A DNA stretch of 64,000 nt from Silene latifolia (lineage: Eukaryota > Streptophyta > Magnoliopsida > Caryophyllales > Caryophyllaceae). Shown here piece after piece: positions 24,286 through 34,962 of the stretch (within the stretch, counting starts at the first letter, position 1; each line of letters begins with the position of its first letter). Under the pieces are notes generated by a model. The model was not told the origin of the DNA. It was given only the letters and a program-made list of their open reading frames with translations, and ran no database searches. The stretch is taken from positions 306,565,738 through 306,629,737 of the forward strand of contig NC_133537.1 of NCBI RefSeq assembly GCF_048544455.1, in the 5' to 3' direction. Both the position numbers and the translations under genes were made by a program.

Positions 24286-24628
24286 TTGTTATATTATATC
24301 GGTTCTTAAAATTAGAGTTCGTTGTTAAATGATGTGGCATAAAAAAAGGGTAATGATAAATACATCCCTTAGGGTTGTATTTAACCATTTAATACCTTTC
24401 TAATTTGGTAATAATTTAGAAATTAATGACTAAATTACACATAATTAATACATGTTTTAACAATTTATTTTCTCTTTTACTTTGTTAAATCATTTCCCTA
24501 AAAAATAACTCAGGACGAACCATGGCTATTTTGATTACTTTAATAGACTGCTCCTACCTTATTACTCAATTTGGAGAAGTATTTATACTGATTTAACAAT
24601 GAATTATGACTACCCATCCTAATTTTTA

Positions 24629-25849
24629 GGGTTATTTCATGGGAATATTCCAAACTATGTCTCATCTTTCCATATTAATCCATACTATTGTTTAACTGAG
24701 AAAAATCTCAACTTTTCCGTCATTTAACTTTCACTGAACTTAGGTCATAATTGACCTGTTACTAAAGGTTTCCCAACATGTTACTTTTTGTTTCTCTTTT
24801 TTTTTTATTCTGATTTTTCTTTATTCTATTTCTTCTCTTTTATTTCTTCGTCATTCATTTTCTCCTAATTCTTCATTTGTTCTTAATCATTCTTTATCTC
24901 TTCTTTTTCACTTTTCTTTGTCAATTATCTCTCAATTGTCACCTAATTAGTTCCTTAATTTATTCATCCTTCCCACTATAACCAGGTAACTACTCCTATT
25001 TTTCTAAATTTATTATAAAAAAAAGAAAAAAAATGATTATTAACCTCCACTGTAACCTCTAAGAAGCCAAGCCAACCACCATCCACCTTTACAATCTCCA
25101 TTCTTATCACCTGAATACCACGAACCACCACCCTATCTCCGACCACCAACCAGTGTAATTTTTTCTTTACCCAAATATCACCGCCCTAAGCATCGACGGA
25201 AATCTTTCATCAAAATCCACAGTCCTCTAGCCTAGATCTGTTGGTATATTGTAAATTAGAGTTGGCTTTAGCCCATCTTTGAGGAGGCATATGTCACCAT
25301 ACTTTTAAGGCCCTTAAGAAAGCATTTGGATTTTGTGGGCCTAGTCTAGATCTGTTCGTATATTGTAAATTAGAGTTGGCTCTAGCCCATCTTTGAGGAG
25401 GCACATGTCACCATACTTTTAAGGCCCTTAAGAAAGCATTTGGATTTTTTGGGCCTAGTCTAGATCTGTTCATATGTAGGGGGTTGGGTTTTTGCTCTCT
25501 TGAATCTCAATTGTTGGATGTTAATGATGAATGTTAATTTGATGGGATGTTTTTAATTCGATTAATGTTGTTTTGCTTTTGATTTTGGGGTCTATGGAGG
25601 ATAGAAATATGATCCTGGTCGTGGGTGTATGATGAAGGAGGCTGGTGACTCAGTTGCTTGGGTAGGTGGTTTTCTTTTTCGTTTATTGATTAAGATTCAT
25701 AGTCAAGGTAATCAGCTTTATAGGTCTCCCTTCCACAAGTTCAGTAAAAGTTAAATGAGTGAAAAGTTGGGATTTTTCCCAATTAAGCACTAGTATGGAT
25801 TAATATGAGAAGGAGAGCCATAGTTTGGATTATTCCCATGAAATAACCC
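24629..25849. mobile_element. Non-autonomous Mutator-like element (MULE), 1,221 bp
   Basis: The termini are inverted repeats of about 115 bp (GGGTTATTTCATGGGAATAT at the left, its near-perfect complement at the right). They are flanked by a perfect 9-bp duplication TAATTTTTA (24620-24628 and 25850-25858), as expected for Mutator-like elements. The paralogue near 43215 has a single uninterrupted copy of this site. There is no transposase. The interior holds two and a partial third copies of a roughly 111-bp direct repeat (about 25230-25475) and non-repetitive text that might be a captured fragment. Confidence 0.85.
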
Positions 25850-26395
25850 TAATTTTTATTACAAATGTTTTATAATTTTATTTTATTTTCAAATGTCTTA
25901 TTTATTATGGTCCTGAAACATGAAACAATACCATAATTGATAGGACGTAAGTATTTTAGATTATTTTTAGTACTTGAAATTTTACATTATAACGTGTATA
26001 TTATACTATAATTTTTACCCTCACATTATTAGATTTATGCAAAAAAATAATATAATGAATCAACGTGTTTATAAGTTTTATTCATATTTTAAAAGGTACT
26101 ATGTGAAGAATGTATATAGAAAAACATATCTTAGCATCACTTTAATAAGAAATATTAAATTTAATTAAAAACAATAAACTTAATGCATTTTGTAATTGTC
26201 ATTCTTTAATTCAAAAAAATCATGAAAAAGGTAAAAAAAAAGAATGTATATAGAAAAACATAGATGAGTATCACTTTAAATAGGAAATATTAAATTTAAT
26301 TAAGAACAATAATCTAAATGCATTTTGTAATTGTCATTCTTTAATTAAAAAAATCATGAAAAGGGCAAAAAAAAAAAAAACTAAAAAGTTAAAAA

Positions 26396-26420
26396 TGCGG
26401 TGAGCATGGATCGAACACGC

Positions 26421-26463
<43 letters not shown>

Positions 26464-26468
26464 CCCGC
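26396..26468 (-). tRNA. tRNA-Phe (GAA)
   Basis: On the minus strand this is a 73-nt cloverleaf beginning GCGGGGATAGCTCAGTTGG, with anticodon loop CTGAAGA (anticodon GAA) and T-loop TTCGATC, ending TCACCGC plus discriminator A. The A box (TAGCTCAGTTGG) and B box (GTTCGATCC) are intact. The T-stem has one G-T wobble relative to the common plant tRNA-Phe sequence. A T5 run follows immediately, a normal Pol III terminator. It has no intron and CCA is not encoded, as usual in plants. A decayed copy lies at 43749-43820. Confidence 0.93.
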
Positions 26469-26739
26469 AATGTTATTTATAATGATTACTTTACCTATAT
26501 AACGATTATTTTCTGTTTTAGGAACCGTATGGTGTTTAATGATGAGAAATTCTCCCCTATTTGCTCGTTCTAGCATGCAATCCTTTGCCTCTGGTATTAC
26601 TACACAGACCTCGTAGACTCCGCTCATAAGTGGGGAAGAAAATTATCGTTATACTAAAGATGGGAGTGAAAATATTAGAGAGAATATTAAACACTGTGTC
26701 CCTTTCATCTCATTGGTAATGGTAATAATTGTCGTTCCA

Positions 26740-27030
26740 TACTTGTTAAAGTTCATGGTAGTTGGTTTCGAGATTTCAAAGCATCCATTAGTTGGGTAGT
26801 CTATGACTCCGACGATGAAATCATTTCTCACACTCTGTGTGGGCTGAATATGCATCACAAGGTAAAGCTTACAGTATTCTTGAGGTACTTTTATGGGCAA
26901 GGGATAATAGATGCTATCATGTTGTTCCTTTTTAAGATTACCTCCAGAATTTATATCAAATTGTTGGACTGGAGAAAGGTCACCATTTGATTTAAAGATT
27001 TGGACGACATGACACAAGTCGTTCATTCTT
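26740..27030 (+). pseudogene. RNase H-like remnant (LINE/reverse-transcriptase-associated)
   Basis: Translated in two frames, this reads like the RNase H domain (RVT_3 type) that follows plant LINE reverse transcriptases. There is a GSWFRDFKASISWVVYD start, a middle with S-H-T-L-C-G, then AEYASQGKAYSILEVLLWA with the helix normally containing AE-x-x-A. At least one frameshift (about 26845) and two stops (about 26925 and 26993) break it. No reverse transcriptase domain is adjacent. The longest open frame on the opposite strand is its shadow. Confidence 0.55.
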
Positions 27031-27075
27031 TTCATTAGACTAGTTGTTGCGCCGCGCCCTCCCGGGCGCGGAACC

Positions 27076-30000
27076 CCAATTCGGTTAATCGTTTATAAAA
27101 ATGACTAACTGAAATTTTGTTGAGGTACCGTGCGTTGGCGTATAGAATAAAATGTCAATTACTTTGCCAAATAGAGGTAGCCCGGGCGCGGTGCCCCAAT
27201 TTAGCTAATCAGTTAGCTAATCGTTAAGAGGATGCAGTTGAATAGAAAAGGTTGTTGGCCATCATCAGGCTGAAAACGCCAACGGAACATAGCAAGCACT
27301 TACATGATACTATACTCTTATAGCATATAGCGAACTGCGTGTGCCAGTAAGGCAGCCGTTTCTTTTATATAATAGTTACCCGATATGAATTGAAATAAAG
27401 AACGAGATAACGGACGATTAACACAATTATCGATCTTACTTAAATAAGCTCCCTAATAGGCAAGGTTCCCCCAATCTGACTAAATAGTACGGAGTATTAA
27501 GTAATGGATGTATTTGAAAAACAAAAACAAAACAAAAAACTTTTCTAAACACACTAAGCAATATGATTGGAATACCTTGCATAATCCGACTCCTTACAAT
27601 TTCAATGGAATACCTTACAAAATAGGTCTAAATATCTAGAGTAGCTAAATCATCATAATGCCTTGCAAAGTTCAATTTCTCTAGTCGCTATAAATCGAAC
27701 AATGTAAACCCACAAAGTTTTACGGCGGTATAGCCGATATATTCACAAAAAAAACGCAGTGTTATAAACTTGTGCAACTGCAAAGAGCCCGCCCAAAGAA
27801 ATGCAATGCAATAAAATAATTACTAAAACACAATCTCACAAGCGGCAGACAACTCAATGAGACTGAGTGATTTTCCAATCATTTGAATAACACCATATAT
27901 TGCATGGAAACCGCCACTCTGCATATGAATAGATAATAACAATCAGCATCTACATTCCTTAGCAACATTACGAATAGACTCTGACGCGTTGAGATAAACT
28001 GCAATGGCCAGATCATGACCAGAATAAACGAAATCCAACACATCTTCCATGAAGTAGGCACATTATTTGACACTGTGATTTATCAAGAAACGAAATTGTT
28101 ACCTCAAAAGTCTTGTTTTATGATAGATTGAAAGCTAACCGACTCAAAATGACCTTTAATTGAATCACTTGTCCAAAAACCCAAACTATATAACCAGAAA
28201 ATAACCATCCTCCTTATATTAACACAACCTATCAAATCTAACAAAAAAAAAAGTCTAACTTATCGCAAGACTACAAGGAACCACAAAACTAAATAAAAGC
28301 TTCCACTCTTTTACTCCCTCATCCTCCCCCTCCTTCCTTTCTGCCTCCCCTTCTAGCATATTTGAACATGAAAAATATCGGAATCATGCACTTACTAAAT
28401 AAAACGATATACAATTTTAAGTATTCTAATATCAATAAACAGAACTCGAAAATATTAAAAGAAGAATAAGAAACAACGGAACAAACCTATCGGTAGATTG
28501 TTGTATGTGATTGACTTTGCGATGAATCCAAAGCAATGACATAGTAATGACATCAGTATGTGGAACTGTAAGCTTAATACTCCCATATCAATAACTTATA
28601 ATAGACTCTCATGCTTAGCTTGACCATATTATGGATGTTAAGAATTAATCAGCCATAATGGATATTGCATCCCCCATGGCAAAAATGAAGCCCTTTTGGC
28701 ATATAAAATACCATGAAGGAGGAGAACGGAAGTGGTTTCACATTTGGTTATGTAGTACATGGGATAACCAAATGAATAAAATTACTACTCACTCTTGATA
28801 ACAAACAACCTTATACCTAACATTTTTGATTATGGTTAGATTTTAAAGTAGTTCTAATGATGTAAAGCGGTGTAGAGATCAATATCAGCACAAAATCAAA
28901 CAATTCATAATAACCTCAACCAAATATGGCAGCGATAAAAACGTATATTGTCCACATAACCATTAAACAAATCTGAACAACATCAACTAATAATAAATTA
29001 ATAGGGCATACCATCCAAACGGGTTCTCAAGCAAGACAAACTCAAGGTAGTGGGCTAAGGGACCTAGCTAACATCACTGCAAGTCTCAATCCAATGCTGG
29101 CATTAGACCGGGTTTTGTAAGGTCATCGAAAAGGTATCAGGGGTTCTTGACACACCAATATGAACAAAATAATAATCTAAAATTTAAAAGTAAAATATCA
29201 GGGGAGAACCTCCTCAACTATTCTCAGTTCAAGAGTTAGTGCCTAAATACCAACAAAAGAGTAATAAGAACTCAGCTAAGATAGATAAGATTTAAACACT
29301 GATAAAGAGAATACTCATAACATAACCACATTAAAGAGACCAAAAGAAGCAACACCGGCCTTATACAAGATATGAAAACACTCGCACATTTCCCACCAAC
29401 ACCATGAACCATAACTATAAACCTCGACCAAAGGCCAGGGACGAAGACGCGGGGTCTGACGGCGGCATTAGGGTAATAATAAATAATGAGGCCCTTTTAA
29501 AATCCACTTTCTTTTTTGAACATGGAATTATTGTAACCTACAAAACTCCACCCGAGTTCTATTTTCATCTCCTAAAGACACTCTCTCCTTCCCCCATCCT
29601 ACTCGACCTCCCACCTCTCAATTTGAATAAAACTAAGCCAAGAGGATCTCCCTCCTTTTCACCCTCTGCCCCTTTCCCTCTCCTTCTCCCCCTCTCAACC
29701 TAAACAAAACCAAGCCAATGGTATACTATTTCAGAATAAAAATGGACACAAATTTGAGGCTGTTTAATTAGATTGTTGCTACTATATAGGAAAGAACCCA
29801 AGACTACATCAAAGCTCTTATATGCAGTAGATAAATATGTGTTACATATCTTTTCCTAGTCAAACATAGAACATACTTGAAACAAAGCGCTTATAAACAA
29901 GTATCCAACTTAAGTAAACAACATACTTGAAAAGCAAAAAGGGGGAATTAATAGTAGCTTATTAGCTTTACATCTCATCTATAATACTGTCATCATTAGA

Positions 30001-31429
30001 TGTTCTCTTTTGATGTAAAGGGCGTCGGGATGAAAGTTTAACTTAACTATCTATACACCCAAAGCACAACTCACACACACCTCCGAATCTCTGACATCAT
30101 TAAGCGTTTCGAAAACAGCACAACATTATACCTCTATAATATCAACCAAGTGTTTTTAAAACACTTAAACTACAACTCAACGTCTTACCCCCTGCCCACA
30201 AAAAAGAAAATGAAATTCACGCTCTCAAAGTTAGGACGTAGATATTTTAGGTTTTACAATCACCATAGATTGTAAAAATAACAAGAGTCAGTTACCCAAC
30301 CAGAGAAGCAATAAATAGAGCAACTTAGCTCAAAGTTGCTTAACAAAAAAGTTATCAACATGTACCTCATCTACCCAGTAGGAAAAGTAGATTCATTTTA
30401 TGATCACTTACCTTAGTGCGTATCTCGCCTCATACTAATGACTCCAACTACCGGTGGCAAAGAATAGGTGGAACTACGGAATGCCAATGAAGGGCAACTG
30501 GATAAACTTATATTGAGAGCACATCAAACAATATATTGGGAGATTAATACGTCATTCCAGAGATGATTCCTCCCCTAAATTGACATTTATAAGCACGATA
30601 AATAGAGTTATGCAGTAATAAGACAAAATTAGATTTAAAAAATGTACCTCGTAGAAGGCACCAAAACCCTCACCAAGAAACGTGTTCAACAAGTGACTTG
30701 GGCAGCTAATCCCTAACCAAGTTGAATACTCACCTACCCAAATAAAAAACAAAAGTTCATATCACAATACACGTTGACCTTAACTAAATTCAGCTCTTAC
30801 AACACCGACATAAGACGAAATAAAAGCAAAATGGCTCACCTTTTAGGATAATTAAAAGCAACTCAACCTTCAGGCTCATACCCACAATTCCATTCCCAGG
30901 AAATGCCCACAACTCCAACCCTAGGAAATAACAAACTCATAAATCAAAGAACAAAATAATAAACAATAAGGAGGAGGATATAAGATAATGGAAATACGTA
31001 GACAAATGAACAACCGGGGAGGGGGGAACATAATTTCAATTTTCAACCAGTATAAGGGAACAAGAGAACAAGTTTGGTTATAAGTAAACCATAAGGTATA
31101 ATAAACAGATCTTACGTAATATAAGAACACCTTTTCAATGTATACGACTCGTATCACCAAAGGCGCCTCTTGTTGCAATTACCACCTTTATAGTCCATTA
31201 ATCTGCCAAGGTTAATCTGTTATCTACACAAACAAATAGTTGAGAAATAATAAATCAAAAGAGAAATGACAAATGTGAACACTGAATTAAGACGTAGAAT
31301 TTAACTTTAATTAGAAGGCCACAAGACGTAACAAATCCTGGAACCCTAATTTAAATGAACAACATAATAAACAATATCAAGGTGAGAGGAGATGAAAATG
31401 CAATACCAGTGGGAAAAAAAAAACAAAAA
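27076..31429. other. Non-coding stretch within the candidate Helitron
   Basis: AT-rich, intron-like sequence. A second CCCGGGCGCGG...CCCCAATT motif at 27180-27205 repeats the terminal hairpin region about 120 bp away. Short minus-strand open segments at 27954-28050 and 30657-30743 have splice-like borders, but I could not match them to a protein. A purine/pyrimidine-biased run lies near 29560-29700. No gene is called. Confidence 0.4.
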
Positions 31430-32045
31430 AAAATGGACGATAAATGTGTATTTAGTTCACTAACCTATTGAAAGGAATAAAAGCATTTCCAATCCCAGGA
31501 GCATCCTCGTGACGCCATATCAAGGAGCTAAGAACACCTGGTTCGAAAGATCAACATAATAAACAATAACGAGGATAAATGGTGATGAAGAATACCTAAC
31601 TAACGGAAAAAACAAGCTAAATAAAACCACAACCCATGGTAACCTTTTAAAACAATTGAAAGCAATTCCAATCCTAGGAGTATTCCCGAGGTGCCATACC
31701 GAGCAGCTAGGAATCCCTTACCGAGGAGCTAGGAAGCTCTAGATCTAAAGGTCAACACAATAAACAACAATGAGGGTACGCGGTGACGAAAATTACGTGT
31801 CTGGCCAAACAAACAACAAGCTAACTAAAATCATACCCACGCTTACCTTATAAAAAAAAAAAGGAAAGCAGTTCCAATCCAAGGAGCATCCCAAGGTGCC
31901 ATACCGAACAGCTAAGAAACTCTGGATTTAAATATCAACATAATAAACAATAACGATAGCAAACGGGCCGGAAATACATACTCAACCGACCAAAGGATCA
32001 AGCTAAATAAAACCATAACCCACTCTAACCTTTAAAAAATACGAT
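31430..32045 (-). repeat. Three tandem units of about 190 bp with exon-like cores
   Basis: The anchor CAAGCTAA(A/C)TAAAA lies near 31613, 31817 and 31999. Each unit also holds TCAA(CATAA)TAAACAA and a core read on the minus strand as TGGCNCC...GGANTGGAANTGCTTT with a GT at its end. A diverged relative is at about 30830-31010. The cores are not open in a common frame, so I treat them as repeats. Confidence 0.6.
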
Positions 32046-32074
32046 GAAAATGCAGCAACGACCTCAGTCCCAGT

Positions 32075-33450
32075 TGATAAGTGCATATTTTATACATTTT
32101 AACCCCTCATATTAGTTTGATTTTATATATCATTTAGCACTTATCAAAGTGTTTTTAAGCTAATATTGTGTTTCTAGTGCAATTGTGTGTTCAAGTGTGT
32201 TTTGTAGGAAAATGAGCTAAATGAGCTAAAGTACTATAAAATGTGCTAACACTAGAAGCAAGGCTAAGTATGAGAGCAAGATTGGACTAAGTGTTGGAAG
32301 TGCATGGATTATGCAAGAAGAAAGTGTTGGATCAAAATGAAAATGCAAGAAAATTCAATATGCAAGTCAAGCCCAAATTCAAAGTCCAAATTATGGTGGA
32401 AATATTGGATGCTAAGAAAAGCTTTGGATGCTAATATCACATTTAACCATGTGATTAAAGAGGCATTAAGAATTTGCATGGGATTCCTTTTGGCAATTAC
32501 TCAAGAATTGAAGAAAAATTAAGAGTGTGTTTAGGATGACATTTTGGGATTCCTCTACAAAGTTTACTCCCTTATTTCCTATATAAGAGATGTTAATCTC
32601 ACACACTACACACCATCTTTCTACACACTTTTACATAGAAATTCTCTCTAAATTTAGTAGTTAGTTTAGGTTAGCTCTTAGTTTAGATTTAATTTATGTT
32701 ATTTACATTTCCTATTTACATTACAAGTTATAAAACAATTTACATTTACAAGTTATTTATATTACAAGTATTGTTCTTTATTTCCATTTCCATTTCCAAT
32801 AAGGTAATTTCTTATTTATATTTTCATTATGTTTTCCATTTTATTTATCATTAGTTTAATTTATATTTCCACCATGTTAGAGTAGTTGCATTTGTCTAAG
32901 GAGTAAGGGAAACCATGCATGACTAAGTAAATTGTAAATGTTAAAATGAGGCTAAGTTAAATTGATAAATTGTTTCTATCACATGTTTGCATCATCACGT
33001 TTAATCTATGTTTAAAGGCCTTATTCATTGATTAAGTTTGTTCATTCATTCTAAAAGTCGAGAGGCACGGAATTGAATTAAGACAAAGCATGTGTAGTAG
33101 GACGACCTAGTCATGGACGGGAATTTCTCTAGGACCCGGTCTATGGTTGACACTAATATCGTAAGGTGGGTGTCTTTAAGCCTAAACATTTATCGTAAAA
33201 TCAACTTCCTAACTTGACATGAGCATTTACATAATTAGCATGTGTGACCCGACCTCCCTAGACATTTCATTTATTATTGTTTTATCACTTCAACCCAAAC
33301 CAATTCAAACGTAATCGACCAAGGTAAAATTCAATCCATAACAATTAATTAATAACTCCCGTCTCCTTTGGGTTCGACCCCTAAGTACTACATTCATTTG
33401 TTGCCTAGGGTATAAATATTATTTTTGCATAGGTGTGCGATAGCCTATCA
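32075..33450 (+). repeat. 5' LTR of the Athila-like element
   Basis: It begins TGATAAGTGCATATTTTATA and ends GCGATAGCCTATCA. A TATA box CTATATAAG is at 32579-32587. Small open frames inside are not genes. Confidence 0.92.
32579..32587 (+). promoter_or_regulatory. Putative TATA box in the Athila-like 5' LTR
   Basis: CTATATAAG is followed about 25-30 nt later by the CACACACTACACACC stretch, a plausible start site. It is identical in the 3' LTR and present in the solo LTR at 4411-5803. Confidence 0.5.
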
Positions 33451-33452
33451 AA

Positions 33453-33473
33453 TTTTGGCGCCGTTGCCGGGGA
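33453..33473 (+). other. Primer-binding site of the Athila-like element
   Basis: TTTTGGCGCCGTTGCCGGGG begins just after the LTR. TGGCGCCGTTGCCGGGGA is the usual Athila primer site (tRNA-Asp type). Confidence 0.85.
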
Positions 33474-33617
33474 GACGGTTTTGTTTGCTAATTAGTTGTT
33501 GAATTTTATCTTATTTTATTTTGTCTCGAGGAATACTTGTTCCTTGGGATCATCTCACGGTTTTCTTGTAGTTTTAGTGCCTATTTTTGTAGGTGATAAA
33601 GCTATTGGCCATTCATA

Positions 33618-34733
33618 ATGAATTACGAATTCGTCCCACAATTCCAAGATGAGCCTTTTCATGACTATCTTGCCCGATTCTACCATTTTTGCGATAGTCG
33701 CCTCTCTTTTGGACATGTCCTTGATGGGGATTACATGGTTCAATTCGCGCTTAATGGCATGAATTTTGAGACCCGGGAAATAGCTCTAAACTTGAGTAAT
33801 GGGAGTGTCAACTACATGATGGGGCTAGAACTTTGGGATTTCTTTGATTTCATGGCTAGCCAAAGTCAATTGCGGGAGGTAACTCGTCAAGAAGAATTAA
33901 GGCATGCAATGCTTCTTCAAGATCATTTGGAGCAACAAGCGTACGAGGCTCGTATCATAAAAATGCTCGAAGACATGCTCACAGAAATGCGAGAAGGAAA
34001 TGAGCGATTTATCAAAGCTTCTAATCTTTCACCTTCCCAATGTGAGTCTTTTGCAACTAATAATTTAGAATTATTGGAAGATGATGATGATGGTCCTAAT
34101 TTTTCTTTTAAAATTCCCCATAACATCACTCCGATTGACCATGTAGAGACTCATGACATTGACCTTGTAGTAGATGACACCCATATCGTGGACGATGTTG
34201 GGCCCATTTTTAATGAAAAGGACGAGGTTTTACTCAAGACCTTAGAACCCTTTACAGATCCTTCCATGGAGGATATAGTGGACCCATTAGAAGTAGATGG
34301 TGGACTATGTGACATAGAGGTTAATAGGGATGAAACCCCCAATTCCCCAAAGTCCTACCATTTAGAGTTTTCAAACCACCTAATTGAGACCGTTTATGAT
34401 GATATGTTGTGCACTAACAATTTGTTTCATGGTCTTAAGCATGATGCTCCATGTCTTACTGACGAGTGGAGTAGTACGGTGGTTCTCTATGAAATCTCTC
34501 ATAAGCATTTTGATAAGATATCCTATCTCTTACCTTTGATTTATCATGTTTTTATCTTATCAATTGCTTACATATGCTTATGTATTGCTCATGCACAGGT
34601 ATATGATTTACTTCTAAGGGCATTGACGTGCTTTTTAGAGGACGATGGAGGATCCATTAGAAAGAAAATAGTTTGTTTTTATTTCACTTTTTACGCAATT
34701 TCATGTTTTATTAGAATTAGGAATAAATTTTAG
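33618..34733 (+). CDS. Single ORF of the Athila-like element: gag-derived start, acidic middle, hydrophobic end
   Basis: The 371-codon frame opens with ATG 165 nt after the LTR and has no internal stop. Residues 5-85 resemble the C-terminal half of a retrotransposon gag capsid domain (F-x-x-E/G-P-F/T pattern, then F-x-N/G-G and a NLSNGS turn, comparable to the gag of Athila-B at 51251). Residues 90-132 are strongly helical with heptads. Residues 145-240 are very acidic (LEDDDDG, then several D/E clusters). Residues 303-325 are a clear hydrophobic helix and 351-366 a second, weaker one. There is no zinc knuckle or protease. A gag piece fused to a membrane-type tail is unusual. Its role is unknown; intactness together with young LTRs suggests it may matter for transposition. 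Confidence 0.7.
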   Translation: MNYEFVPQFQDEPFHDYLARFYHFCDSRLSFGHVLDGDYMVQFALNGMNFETREIALNLSNGSVNYMMGLELWDFFDFMASQSQLREVTRQEELRHAMLLQDHLEQQAYEARIIKMLEDMLTEMREGNERFIKASNLSPSQCESFATNNLELLEDDDDGPNFSFKIPHNITPIDHVETHDIDLVVDDTHIVDDVGPIFNEKDEVLLKTLEPFTDPSMEDIVDPLEVDGGLCDIEVNRDETPNSPKSYHLEFSNHLIETVYDDMLCTNNLFHGLKHDAPCLTDEWSSTVVLYEISHKHFDKISYLLPLIYHVFILSIAYICLCIAHAQVYDLLLRALTCFLEDDGGSIRKKIVCFYFTFYAISCFIRIRNKF

Positions 34734-34818
34734 ACTAATTAGCTATTTTGAGTTGTGACTTGTAGGTGTTTGAAGAGAAGAAGAGGCGTTTTGAAGGATA
34801 GCATACTACCCCATGTTG

Positions 34819-34962
34819 TAACCCCGTTCGGGGTCGTAACGTTAAGTTTTTTTTTTCCTCAAAAAAAAAAAAAAAAAAAATTTTTAAAAAAAAAAAAGAA
34901 AAAAAAAAAGAAAAAAAGTCAACGGTCAACCCCGATCGGGGTTGACCACCCCGATCGGGGTC
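34819..34962 (+). repeat. CCCCGATCGGGG palindromes and poly(A) tract
   Basis: A 24-bp perfect palindrome centred on CCCCGATCGGGG lies at 34924-34947, followed at once by a 14-bp one at 34948-34961. A degenerate form (ACCCCGTTCGGGGT) is at 34821-34834. Between them is an A-rich run of about 60 bp (34855-34917). The text lies just after the ORF. Confidence 0.85.

Larger units (their letters stand above)
24286..26630. repeat. Duplicated segment, copy A1
   Basis: It matches 42867-43974 in the same orientation from TTGTTATATTATATCGGTTC to the CCTCTGGTATTAC stretch, including the tRNA-Phe and an internal tandem duplication of about 125 bp (about 26105-26360). A1 is longer because a MULE is inserted (24629-25849). 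No protein gene is recognised. Confidence 0.85.

Noticed and set aside
27954-28050. Minus-strand stretch reading LDFVYSGHDLAIAVYLNA, looks like an exon
   Set aside because: Good codon texture and a GT at its end, but there is an in-frame stop just inside the only nearby acceptor and I cannot match it to a family. A BLASTX search would decide.
29404-29703. 99-codon plus-strand frame
   Set aside because: Pro/Ser/Leu-rich translation of a pyrimidine-biased run, no domain, no supporting context.
30657-30743. Minus-strand open segment EYSTWLGISCPSHLLNTF with AG and GT borders
   Set aside because: Only 87 bp, no recognised family, and in a region of local duplications; not strong enough to call an exon.
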